From positions 62,001-126,000 of the forward strand of contig OW568863.1 in NCBI GenBank assembly GCA_938743325.2: a DNA stretch of 64,000 nt, given 5' to 3'. The position numbers and the translations under genes are program-made. Position 1 is the stretch's first letter, and each line of letters opens with the position of its first letter. The notes beneath the pieces were generated by a model, which worked only from the letters and a program-made list of their open reading frames with translations, was not told where the DNA came from and made no database searches. The DNA is from Pycnococcus provasolii. Its lineage: Eukaryota > Chlorophyta > Pseudoscourfieldiophyceae > Pseudoscourfieldiales > Pycnococcaceae. Positions 1 through 10,200 of the stretch are shown here, piece by piece.

Positions 1-1697
1 GAAACTCGACGACGTACCCCTGTGGCCGGAAGCGCCGCTCGCACAACTCGACATGGAAGAGATTAACACGTGGATGGGGGACAGCGGACAAACAGGACAG
101 GGAGCGTACCCGTATGCGGTTCAGCAGCAGCAGCAGCAACAACAACAACAACGACGAAGAGATGGCTGAGCTCTTCGGGGCTGGCGGTGACACCGCTTCG
201 CCGGACGATGCACATGGCAAGGCACTCGCAGAGCCGCCGGGAACTGGTGACACGCAGGCGTACACAACCGCGAGCGTCATGCGTGCAGCTTGCCTGAGGC
301 GTGGCACGGTGGATGTGGATGAGCTCATGTTTTTCGACGCGCCACGTGCAGGTCGCTGGGTGGAGGACAGCTGGGCCTTTGTTTACCGCTGCGATCCCGA
401 GGAGCGCCTTCGAGGCTCGGGAGCATCGTCCGCCGCGACTGCTCCGGGGGGTGCTTCGGCGGCTCACCGCTTCCTCGCCGTGGGCACGAGCTTGGTGTAC
501 GGCGAAGACGTTCCGAGCCGTGGCCGCATCGTGCTGCTCGAGCTGCAAGACCTGCGCCCGCACGGCGGCGCTGAGCGCGGTCATCTCGGCGGTTCGCGAA
601 AGGTGCCCAGCGTCGTTTGCACGATGAGTCAGAGTCTGGAGAGATTCAGCCCGATCACGACGCTCGCGGAGGTGGACGGGCACCTCGTGGCTGGACGTGG
701 CTCGGTGCTTGAGATGCATGAGTGGGTGCCGAAGGCGGCTCCACCTCCGCAGCAGGCGGGTGGTGGAGGCATTGAGGCTGCTATCGTGCCCACCGCGCTC
801 GGCACTCTGCAGCAGGTGGCATTCCACAATGTGCTGTACGGCACGTGCGTCGTGGTGGTGAAGAGCTTCATTCTTCTAGGAGATTCGAACGTGGTCCGAC
901 ATTCCTGCAGTGGCGCCCTGCGGGGCACAGCCTCGTGCCGCTTGGGAATGACGTTGAGCGCCTCGAGTGCGTGCTGACGGACTTTCTCGTCGACGGCGTC
1001 AGCGAACGTGGGAAGAAGATGCAGCTCGGCTGTGTGATTTCGGATATCCGCGGTAGCATTCACGTGTACACGTACTTTCCAACACGCTCTGCGCACGCCG
1101 GCGCGTCACTGGCCGGCGCTGGTCCGGAGTCGGCGACGGCAACATCGAGCAGCAGAACGCAGCTCATGGACTACAGGCAGCTCATGGCAAACACGGAGGG
1201 CAAGCTGACGGAGCGCATGTGCATACAGTGCACGTCCAAGGCTCTGTGCAGCGTTCGCCAGGTGTGCTTCCCCGGCCACATAAGCCAAGCTGTCGCTGGC
1301 CTCCCGCACGAGCGGATTCGAAGTGGCGACTACAACGCGCCCGGGCAAGCTGGCGGTGGCGCGGGACCGCAGCGCCAAGCTCCGCTGCTTGGCCACAGCG
1401 ACGGCAGCATGTCGTGCCTGATGTCCATCAGCGAGACAAGCTACAAGCGTCTCGCGGCTCTGCAGAAGGTGATGACCATGAAAGATCTGTCCATCTCGAG
1501 CGGTGCGGGCGTAAACACCGCGGACGTGCTCTCGCCAGTTGACATGGGCGTGTTCGCCGGCCGGCATCGACGTGGTGCTTCGTTTTTTGTCGAATACGCG
1601 CCGTCGTCAGAATCTTCTCGCGCGTCAGGCGGGCACGAGCCGTCGCATGGTGGTTCGCAGCATGCTCGAGGTTGTGGACAGTGTGAGAGCACCGTGA
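1..1697 (+). pseudogene. 3' end of CPSF1 (cleavage and polyadenylation specificity factor, 160 kDa), frame-disrupted
   Basis: The conceptual protein matches the C-terminal CPSF_A propeller of CPSF160, the nuclear pre-mRNA 3'-end factor that recognises the polyadenylation signal together with its partners. Recognisable stretches in order are FLAVGTSLVYGEDV, SPITTLAEVDGHLV, FILLGDSNV, FLQW, LLGHSDGSMSCLM and, at the end, LARQAGTSRRM, which corresponds to the 'LAxxIGTT' tail of plant and animal CPSF160. The homology is not in one frame. It starts in frame 2 (ending in a CAG/CAA run), moves to frame 3 after about 130, to frame 2 near 893, and to frame 3 near 1550, where a CCGG is duplicated. It ends at a TGA at 1695-1697. 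The 5' part lies outside the window. Several small indels suggest a decaying copy, though uncorrected assembly errors cannot be excluded. I am sure of the family and unsure whether it is functional. Confidence 0.72.
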
Positions 1698-1790
1698 TGA
1701 TTTTGAAGGGCCTTCTCCTGCTCGACGAGCCCACGAACCACCTCGACGCCAAGAGCAAGTCATGGCTCGCATCTTGGAACGACGCTGGAC
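1698..1790 (+). pseudogene. short ABC-F ATPase fragment (Walker B / D-loop patch)
   Basis: Immediately after the CPSF1 stop, frame 2 reads LLLLDEPTNHLDAKS. This is the Walker B, catalytic Glu and D-loop signature of ABC-F translation ATPases (EttA, ABCF, eEF3). Nothing else of an ATPase is present: no Walker A, no LSGGE and no second cassette. The patch runs straight into the 48-bp repeat array. It is best read as a tiny captured or fused gene fragment. The 12-residue exact motif makes chance unlikely, but no function is implied. Confidence 0.6.
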
Positions 1791-2868
1791 GTGTCGAGCA
1801 CGGGCGCCGACGACGGTGACGAGCGGATCGACGCTGGACGTGTCGAGCACGGGCGGCTGCGACGGTGGCGAGCGGATCGACGCTGGACGTTTCGAGCACG
1901 GGCGTTGCGACAGTGACGAGCGGATCGACGCTGGACGTGTCGAGCACGGGCGCCGCGACGGTGACGAGCGGATCGACGCTCGGCGTGACAGTGGCGACCG
2001 ACGCGACGGTATCTGCGGGTGGCGACGTGTCGATGACGAGCACGGGCAAGACGACTGTGACGTCGACCGGCTCCGACATCTCGGTGTCGGCGCCGAGCGC
2101 AGACGCGAAGGTGTCAATCGCGTCCGGTGGCTCGACGACGGTGACGAGCAGCGACGACGTCTACGTCACCGCGGAGGACGCAGTGACGATCACATCAGGC
2201 GAGGGCGGCATGCGTCTGTAGTCGACTGGCCAGCTGGCCGCGTCGTTCTACGGCGCGGTGCAGCTGAGCAGCACGACCGGACCGATGTCCCTGAGCACGG
2301 GCGCGGGTGGCGCGTCGCTGGTGTCGCTGGGCGCGGTCCTCGTGGACGCTGACGGCTCTGGCACAGGCCGCCTCGAGGTCCGCGCCGGCGCATCGGGCGT
2401 GGACGTGGACGCGGTCGGCGACGTGTCAGTGACGAGCGATGCGTCGGTGAGCATGACGAGCGCGGCATCTACGACGGTGACGAGCGGATCGACGCTGGAC
2501 GTGTCGAGCGTGGGCGCCGCGACGGTGGCGAGCGATGCGTCGGTGAGCATGACGAGCGCGGCATCTACGACGGTGACGAGCGGATCGACGCTGGACGTGT
2601 CGAGCGTGGGCGCCGCGACGGTGGCGAGCGGATCGACGCTGGACGTTTCGAGCACGGGCGCTGCGACGGTGGCGAGCGGATCGACGCTCGATGTGTCGAG
2701 CACAGCGGCTGCAACAGTGACGAGCGGATCGACACTCGGCGTGACAGTGGCGACCGACGCGACGGTATCTGCGGGCGGCGACGTGTCGATGACGAGCACG
2801 GGCAAGACGACTGCGACGTCGACCGGCTCCGACATCTCGGTGTCGGCGCCGAGCGCAGACGCGACAAT
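1790..2868 (+). repeat. 48-bp (16-residue) tandem repeats coding a beta-solenoid-like, Ser/Thr/Val-rich protein
   Basis: The stretch is built from variants of the unit GSTLDVSSTGAATVTS and relatives such as DASVSMTSAAST, GGDVSMTSTGKT and GSDISVSAPSADA. Such short, hydroxyl-rich units with alternating small and beta-branched residues are typical of beta-helical adhesins and fibre-like proteins of bacteria, phages and some large algal viruses. A larger direct duplication is visible: the block at about 1970-2105 recurs at about 2728-2862. The open frame looks broken in a few places and no complete start-to-stop gene is evident. The family origin (host surface protein or old viral fibre) cannot be decided from the sequence. 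It should be treated as a fossil-like repeat tract. Confidence 0.6.
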
Positions 2869-2966
2869 TAATTGTTAATTGATTAATTGTTAATTGTAAA
2901 TGTTAATTGTTACTTCGATTTACAATTAAACGCATACCGCCCTCGCCTGATGTGATCGTCACTGCG
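2868..2966. repeat. AT-rich TTAATTG repeats plus a 36-bp inverted copy of upstream DNA
   Basis: Bases 2868-2930 are an iterated TTAATTG motif, sharply AT-rich in a GC-rich region. Bases 2931-2966 are the reverse complement of 2179-2214, with 35 of 36 positions matching, so part of the upstream repeat gene was copied here in inverted orientation. This marks a rearrangement junction. Confidence 0.75.
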
Positions 2967-3109
2967 ATATCTCATGACTGTATCGATATCTCACTGTACT
3001 GTACTGTATTGGAGGCGGCTGACAGCTGAGGTGGAACCCGCGGAGTTTCGTGGTAATTACAGTTCTTACCAGGGAAATATGAGGGTTTAGAAGAGGGTTT
3101 AGTCGGAGG

Positions 3110-3595
3110 TTGGCTCGTCAGGAGGGTGGTACATTTAGAGTACCTGTACTATTTGCGTGGCGTGGCGGTCAGGCTGAGAGAGAGAGATGCTCCGAGCCGG
3201 AAAAAGATGCCCTCTTCCGACATCTGAGCAAAAAAGATGCTCCTGAAGCACGCCCACTCGCAAGCATACCGCGCTCGCACGCAACAAAGAACTTACGTGA
3301 CAGGTGGGGATATATACAGCAGGTAGGTCGTGACACCCATGCCTGCGACTTCACCAAGGGTGGAAGTTTTGGCGCGGAGCGCGTTTTAAGTTTCAGGCAC
3401 GAGGAGACTGGCACGGAGTTTGCGTTCCCGCAGCGCCAGGGTGACGTATTCGCGTTCACCGACGACGCCAACAAGGAGTTCACGCACGGAGTTCCACGCG
3501 CCTCATCTGGCGAGCAAGCTTCTGGCTTGCGCTTTAGCATCATCGCGTGGGGTCAAGATAAACCTATAGAAAAGAAAGAGAATGTTATTTTATAA
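3110..3595 (+). pseudogene. C-terminal part of a 2OG-Fe(II) oxygenase (AlkB-like fold)
   Basis: The C-terminal 80 residues read like the second half of a double-stranded beta-helix dioxygenase. FGAERVLSFRHEETG is followed by GDVFAF, a candidate distal iron-ligand His in THGVPR, and the 2-oxoglutarate-binding Arg in RFSIIAW. No proper HxD iron motif is seen upstream; the only nearby candidate is spaced HxxD. The first 60 residues look unrelated and Arg-rich, so the N-terminal half of the domain is missing or in unrecognised exons. The start is unknown and the first plausible codon in the frame is not an ATG. It precedes a convergent second 2OG oxygenase. The substrate cannot be predicted. Confidence 0.45.
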
Positions 3596-3643
3596 ACCAC
3601 AGAAATTTACATATTCTACATCCCACAAATCACGCTGCTGCTA

Positions 3644-5160
3644 CTACGATACGCGCAGCTCGTACACGACGCTCACGCGCTCGCCGCTTTCCTTACCTGG
3701 CGTCGGCATTGTCACGCGGTGCGCGCACGCGGAAATGCCGTAGCTGCCGAGCACGTCCGCCGCAAATACAACCACATCAAACATCGGACTGCACAAAGCC
3801 TCGACGGGAATCCAGGCACCTGTCGACGCGTCTTGCACCTCCAGGCCGGCGACGAATGACGTGCTTGTCATCGTCAGCAACCCAGGATCCGTGTGTGCGC
3901 TCATGTTTGTCAAGTTTGCAGACTTGGAGCTGTCGTTGAAGTAGTGGAATGCGTCGAGCACGCTCGCATCCGACTCCAACGGAGGGAGCTGCTCAACCGC
4001 CTCGGGGGTGATTGCGGATACAATCTGGATCGCGACATCGCGCATGCAGTCGGCAAACACGCGCGATGCTTCGGACACCGCTCGCGACGGCATGACGTAC
4101 GGCGACGACGACGACGTCGCATCTTCCGCAGGCCATGCTCCGCACACGATATGGTACTGCTCGCGGAGACGCTGCTTCGTCCATCCGCATCCATGGCACA
4201 TAAGCTCGTTGTGTTCACCTGCGCGCCCGCCGCGGCCGATGCACGACCGCTTGATGGAGCCGTCGTCGTCGTCCGATGCGAAGAACTGCGTCCACAGCGC
4301 CTCTGTGTCAACGATAGAATGCAGCAGCGGATTTGCAAGCACCGCGCCGTCGCTCGGAAGGCGCAGCACGACAAAGGAGTGCCTCTTCAGCGCCTCTGCG
4401 GCGGCGGCGGCGCACGCGGGAGAGAGGCTGGCGCCGTGTATGTTTACTATGCACGTTTCTGGCAGTTTGGAAATCTTGTCGGCATGACCGACACGCGTCA
4501 CGGCGTCAGCGCAGTCCTCTCCTCCAAGTTCCACGCCAAAGTCGCCTGCGATCAAGTGCGCACGATTGCTGTCACTTCCCACCATGCGGTTCGACGCGAC
4601 GCCTTGTTGCAGGGCATCGTCGTCGCCAAACGTGAGGGCCACAAAGCCAGCGTCGCGTGCACGGCGCACGCACGGAAGGTCCATCACATCCAACCTAGGA
4701 TGCTCCGAGTATAGCGCGGGAATGAAGTCGTCCACGGGAAACAAATGCGAGAGGTAACCCGAGCTCACCAGGATGCGTGCACCTGATTGAGATACGCAGT
4801 ACGCGTCAAGCAGCTTGCGGTGCTCGGCGACGTACAGCGAGCCTCTGTAATTTTCCGGGGTGTCAAACGGGCGCTCGCGCCGTCTCGCGTACTTGCTCGA
4901 GTGTATATGTATGAGGTGCCAGCGAGCTTCGGCGAGAGCGAGAGCCGCGAGCTCCGAGGTGACGGCGTCGCCAAAACCAGGAAGGAGCGCGACGTCATCC
5001 TCGAGGATTATGGTGGGTCGTCCCTCCGGCTGCGCGGCGGCAATGTCTCACGCCCTTGCGTGTGCTATGCCACAGCCCACGTCGCCAGCTGTGAGTCGGC
5101 GGCAGTGAAAGTCGGCGTACCTCAGCCTGTCGGCGTTCCAGAGCTTGATGAAGCGGGATT
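3644..5160 (-). pseudogene. GT25 collagen-type glycosyltransferase fused to an isopenicillin-N-synthase-like 2OG oxygenase; 5'-truncated
   Basis: Reading leftward from 5160, one frame first shows a GT25 (COLGALT/LPS glycosyltransferase) domain: TAGDVGCGIAHARA, IILEDDVALLPGF (metal/sugar-binding EDD), AYCVSQSGARIL and FPVDDFIPALYSEHP. Without a break it continues into a 2OG-Fe(II) oxygenase of the IPNS/plant type. That domain has an N-terminal cap (ACAAAAAEALKRHSFVVL), the iron motif SAHTDPG (H and D), the distal His in ACAHRV and the 2OG-binding Arg-x-Ser in RVSVVYEL, ending at 3644. A splice-acceptor-like TTTCCAG with an upstream CTAAC lies just before the first GT25 codon. The N-terminal 60-70 residues of the fold are absent, because another gene ends only about 125 bp away. 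An in-frame TGA at 5050-5048 stands where the family usually has Trp. Collagen-modifying LH3 also joins a GT and a 2OG domain, but with a different oxygenase subtype. The copy is probably inactive. Confidence 0.6.
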
Positions 5161-5285
5161 CGTACTGGAAACCAAGCTATTCAGGTGTTAGTTATTACTT
5201 CCCCTACCCAACCGCCCCCCCCGGGGATCCCGGTCGTCCCAGACATTCCTCTTTTTTCTTCCCCCCCCCGCAGATTCGCAGAATC

Positions 5286-7063
5286 TTATGGCGTCGCCTG
5301 ATTCGCCTCGTCGTCGTCGTCGTCGCTGTCGTCGCTGTCGTCGTCTCCGCAGCATACAGCCTCAGCAGGTGTCGTTGTGGCCGCCTTTTTGGACCCGCGC
5401 ATTCGCATGATATCGTGCGTAGTCGCGCGCTTGATCGCGGCGGCCCCGGTTGTCCCGCCGAGCACCACTTGGCACCAACCACGCGAAGCTATGCGCCCTT
5501 TAGCGGCATCGACGAGTCTTGCGCCGTTGCGCTTGAGCAAGTTGTGCACGTCGCCAACCGCGTCAGTGCGCGCGCGAAGTTGGTTGTCCAAGCGCACCAT
5601 CCACGCGGTGAGGGACTCCTTTTTGCCGCGAACATCGTCGATGATCGGTGCGCGCTTCGTCGTCGCGTAGACGCGCGCGCGCGTCAGTTTTTTCGCGTCG
5701 CCCGAGGTCGAGTAAGCGCGCTCCGCGCAATACTTGAGCTCGTAGTCGTGCGCGGCATCGGTGTTGAAGCCATAGAGGTGCCTCCACATGGCCGCGCGTT
5801 GCCCGCCGCAACACCCATGCTCGTAGATCTCGAAGCCCCTCACCGCCTCCTTAAGCTCGGGCGTGAGCTCGGCCGCGCGCACGTCCTTGTCTTCGTTGTC
5901 GTCGTCCACGACGTGCACGAAAGCGCACGCCATCGTCAGCCGAACCAGCCAGCACGCCTCCAGCGGTGACAGATCTTTCAGGCATTCATCCGCGGCGCGA
6001 ACCCAGTCCGCCATTGCCATCTCGAGCCTGTACCTGCAGTTAGGGTTTTAGGGTTTAGGGTTAGGGTTAGGGTTAGGGTTAGGTTAGTTAGTATTAGGGT
6101 TCTATTATTAGGGTTTAGGGTTAGGGTTAGGGTTAGGGTTAGGGTTAGGGTGTCGTACCTGGGGTTATCCGGGTGGTCCTCCTCGAGCTTCGTCCTGCGG
6201 TACTCGCCCAAGAGCATGCCCACTGCAGCCATGGCTGGACGCGAGCCGTGCGCGCTTTGCTTCCCCTCCGCCTCCGCAGCCAGTGCAAGAGGAGACACCT
6301 CATGCAATCGCGGTGCCACGGCCTTGACCATGCTCACCACGGGCCGCCCAGCACGCTCGAGCAAGCCGCATAAGTCACTGATATTGGTCGGTTTTCCGTA
6401 TTCTGCTCCGAGGAAGTCGCCGTAAGATAGCCAGCCTGATCCCTTGTACGTCACCTCAGGAGCGCTTGGAATGTCGAGTGGTCGTGACTTCCTCCACTCC
6501 CTCCACTCCGTGTAACTCTTCAGACCGAGCGTGCGCACGTAAGCGCGCGCATCCTCGAAGCTGCGAAACGAGCCGCGCGCACCTTGCCGACGCGCACCTT
6601 GGCCCTTTGCAAATCCGAGGAAGTCGCCGTAAGACAGCCAGCCTGATCCCTTGTACGTCACCTCAGGAGCGCTCGAAATGTCGAGTGGTCGCGCATCTGA
6701 CTTGCTCCACTTCCTCCAATCTTTCTGGCTCTTCAGACCGAGCGTGCGCACGTACGTGCGCGCATCCTCGAAGCTGCGAAACGAGCCGCGCGCACCTTGG
6801 CCCTTTGCAAATCCGAGGAAGTCGCCGTAAGATAGCCAGCCCGATGACTTGTATGTTGTATGAGGTTTGCTCGGAATGTCGGGCGGTCGCGCATCTGACT
6901 TGCACCACGCCCACCACTCCTTCACGCTCTTCAGGCCGAGCGTTCGCACGTACTCGCGCGCATCCTCGAACGTGCGAAACTCTTTGTTGTGCGGGCCCCG
7001 GGCACGCTTCGCTGGCGTGGAAGCCGTGGATTCAGGCGTGCCCAATTTCCTCTTCCGTGGCAT
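5286..7063 (-). CDS. nuclear protein with three integrase-type repeats and an acidic tail; two exons
   Basis: Exon 1 is 7063-6159 and exon 2 is 6033-5286, giving about 550 residues. The frame crosses the junction cleanly (CCC AG|G TAC). The N-terminus is basic (MPRKRK, PAKRAR), suggesting nuclear import. Three repeats of about 65 residues follow, each with F-x-x-FEDAR-x-YVRTLGLKS, a Trp-rich centre, DIPSAPEVTYK and GSGWLSYGDFLG. Repeats of this type are annotated in algal and phycodnavirus genomes as 'integrase repeat units' and may bind DNA, but no tyrosine-recombinase catalytic residues are visible. The C-terminal 300 residues are unrecognised and end in an Asp/Ser run (DDDSDDSDDDDDE). The gene looks whole. 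Its only intron consists of telomere-like repeats. Function unknown. Confidence 0.7.
6034..6158 (-). repeat. 125-bp intron composed of telomere-like TTAGGG/TTTAGGG repeats
   Basis: The intron has a GTACGA donor (from 6158) and a CTGCAG acceptor (ending 6034). Between them lies almost only (TTAGGG)n on the plus strand, with TTTAGGG variants and a few degenerate units, so the transcript carries CCCTAA repeats. Splicing is inferred from the uninterrupted protein frame across the junction. Confidence 0.8.
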
Positions 7064-7093
7064 TCCTAGGGTTTTTTTTTCAGGCCGTTAGTC

Positions 7094-7293
7094 ATGTATG
7101 TTAGTAGTGCAGTCAATTCTCGCCCCTTCGTTAAGCCTGCTCCCTCTCCCTCTCCATCCCCCCCCCCCCCCCCCCCCCCGCCCATCTCCCCCCCCCCCCG
7201 CCCATCTCCCCTCCACTCCTCGAAGCAGCAGGCGGACGAGCAGCGGAGGCGGCGTTGCGTATATGGTCACGACAGAAACAGACTGAGGAACGC
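7094..7293. repeat. poly-C low-complexity tract between divergent genes
   Basis: Two long C runs (7158-7179 and 7188-7199) with (TCCC)n flanks sit in the short gap between the start of the integrase-repeat gene and the 105-residue repeat gene. This is presumably promoter or 5'UTR DNA. Such homopolymers are prone to sequencing length errors. A Gln/Arg-rich open stretch just before 7294 resembles the downstream repeats and may be unrecognised 5' coding sequence. Confidence 0.6.
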
Positions 7294-10200
7294 ATGACTG
7301 CGAAGCTTCAGCAAGGTGAGGCAGAAGCGATGGCAAAATCCGCAGCAGACGCGAAGGTCCGCGATCATCTTAACGATCGACGACAGAAGGAGGCTGAGGA
7401 ACGAGCACGGGCATTCGCCGAGGCGAAGGCAGCGACGCCAGCGCCGCAAGCCGCATCCGCTGCACCCGCTGCACCCGCGTCTGTCCCCCAAGCCGCACCG
7501 TCGCCTCAGCTGCGACAACAGGCCAAGCAGACGTCCGACGAGCAGGCACGGGCTCGCGCCGCCGCGGACGCCAAGGCGCGAGCAGCTCGACATGCAGCGT
7601 AAGAAGCAGGCGGAGGAACGTGCGAAGGCGTACGCGCAGGCCAAGTCCGAGGCACCCACGCCTGTCGCTCCGCCTGCACATGAGCCGCAGCAAACCGACG
7701 AACAGGCAAGACGCGCCGAGGCGGCGAAGCAAGCCGAAGAGCGTGCAAAGGCATTCGCGGCGGCGAAGGCGACTGCCACGCCCGCCAGTGTGCCCGCATC
7801 ACCGCCGGCGCCCGCTCCTCGCATGCGTTCGCAGCAGGATGGTCAGGCGCGACGCGAGGTGGAGGCGAAAGCACTTGCGGATGCGAAAGCGCGCGAGCAG
7901 CTCGACATGCAGCGTAAGAAGCAGGCGGAGGAGCGTGCGAAGGCGTACGCGCAGGCCAAGTCCGAGGCACCCACGCCTGTCGCTCCGCCTGCACATGTGC
8001 CGCAGCAAACCGACGAACAGGCAAGACGCGCCGAGGCGGCGAAGCAAGCCGAAGAGCGTGCAAAGGCATTCGCGGCGGCGAAGGCGACTGCCACGCCCGC
8101 CAGTGTGCCCGCATCACCGCCGGCGCCCGCTCCTCGCATGCGTTCGCAGCAGGATGGTCAGGCGCGACGCGAGGCGGAGGCGAAAGCACTTGCGGATGCG
8201 AAAGCGCGCGAGCAGCTCGACATGCAGCGCAAGAAGCAGGCGGAGGAGCGTGCGAAGGCGTACGCGCAGGCCAAGTCCGAGGCACCCACGCCTGTCGCTC
8301 CGCCTGCACATGTGCCGCAGCAAACCGACGAACAGGCAAGACGCGCCGAGGCGGCGAAGCAAGCCGAAGAGCGTGCAAAGGCATTCGCGGCGGCGAAGGC
8401 GACTGCCACGCCCGCCAGTGTGCCCGCATCACCGCCGGCGCCCGCTCCTCGCATGCGTTCGCAGCAGGATGACCAGTCGCGACGCGAAGCGGAGGCGAAA
8501 GCACTTGCGGATGCGAAAGCGCGCGAGCAGCTCGACATGCAGCGCAAGAAGCAGGCGGAGGAGCGTGCGAAGGCGTACGCGCAGGCCAAGTCCGAGGAAC
8601 CCACGCCTGTCGCTCCGCCTGCACATGTGCCGCAGCAAACCGACGAACAGGCAAGACGCGCCGAGGCGGCGAAGCAAGCCGAAGAGCGTGCAAAGGCATT
8701 CGCGGCGGCGAAGGCGACTGCCACGCCCGCCAGTGTGCCCGCATCACCGCCGGCGCCCGCTCCTCGCATGCGTTCGCAGCAGGATGACCAGTCGCGACGC
8801 GAGGCGGAGGCGAAAGCACTTGCGGATGCGAAAGCGCGCGAGCAGCTCGACATGCAGCGCAAGAAGCAGGCGGAGGAACGTGCGAAGGCGTACGCGCAGG
8901 CCAAGTCCGAGGAACCCACGCCTGTCGCTCCGCCTGCACATGAGCCGCAGCAAACCGACGAACAGGCAAGACGCGCCGAGGCGGCGAAGCAAGCCGAAGA
9001 GCGTGCAAAGGCATTCGCGGCGGCGAAGGCGACTGCCACGCCCGCCAGTGTGCCCGCATCACCGCCGGCGCCCGCTCCTCGCATGCGTTCGCAGCAGGAT
9101 GACCAGTCGCGACGCGAGGCGGAGGCGAAAGCACTTGCGGATGCGAAAGCGCGCGAGCAGCTCGACATGCAGCGCAAGAAGCAGGCGGAGGACCGTGCGA
9201 AGGCGTACGCGCAGGCCAAGTCCGAGGAACCCACGCCTGTCGCTCCGCCTGCACATGAGCCGCAGCAAACCGACGAACAGGCAAGACGCGCCGAGGCGGC
9301 GAAGCAAGCCGAAGAGCGTGCAAAGGCATTCGCGGCGGCGAAGGCGACTGCCACGCCCGCCAGTGTGCCCGCATCACCGCCGGCGCCCGCTCCTCGCATG
9401 CGTCCGCAGCAGGATGACCAGTCGCGACGCGAAGCGGAGGCGAAAGCACTTGCGGATGCGAAAGCGCGCGAGCAGCTCGACATGCAGCGTAAGAAGCAGG
9501 CGGAGGAACGTGCGAAGGCGTACGCGCAGGCCAAGTCCGAGGAACCCACGCCTGTCGCTCCGCCTGCACATGAGCCGCAGCAAACCGACGAACAGGCAAG
9601 ACGCGCCGAGGCGGCGAAGCAAGCCGAAGAGCGTGCAAAGGCATTCGCGGCGGCGAAGGCGACTGCCACGCCCGCCAGTGTGCCCGCATCACCGCCGGCG
9701 CCCGCTCCTCGCATGCGTTCGCAGCAGGATGGTCAGGCGCGACGCGAGGCGGAGGCGAAAGCACTTGCGGATGCGAAAGCGCGCGAGCAGCTCGACATGC
9801 AGCGCAAGAAGCAGGCGGAGGAGCGTGCGAAGGCGTACGCGCAGGCCAAGTCCGAGGCACCCACGCCTGTCGCTCCACCTGCACATGTGCCGCAGCAAAC
9901 CGACGAACAGGCAAGACGCGCCGAGGCGGCGAAGCAAGCCGAAGAGCGTGCAAAGGCATTCGCGGCGGCGAAGGCGACTGCCACGCCCGCCAGTGTGCCC
10001 GCATCACCGCCGGCGCCCGCTCCTCGCATGCGTTCGCAGCAGGATGGTCAGGCGCGACGCGAGGCGGAGGCGAAAGCACTTGCGGATGCGAAAGCGCGCG
10101 AGCAGCTCGACATGCAGCGTAAGAAGCAGGCGGAGGAGCGTGCGAAGGCGTACGCGCAGGCCAAGTCCGAGGCACCCACGCCTGTCGCTCCGCCTGCACC

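Noticed and set aside
5048-5050. TGA in the GT25 domain as a possible selenocysteine codon
   Set aside because: The position is Trp, not Cys, in the family, the gene is also 5'-truncated, and no SECIS-like hairpin was seen after the 3644 stop.
1790-7063. an endogenous large-DNA-virus insertion
   Set aside because: Gene types are reminiscent, but no capsid, packaging ATPase, family B polymerase or other hallmark is present and the integrase-repeat gene has an intron. I keep it as a weak possibility only.
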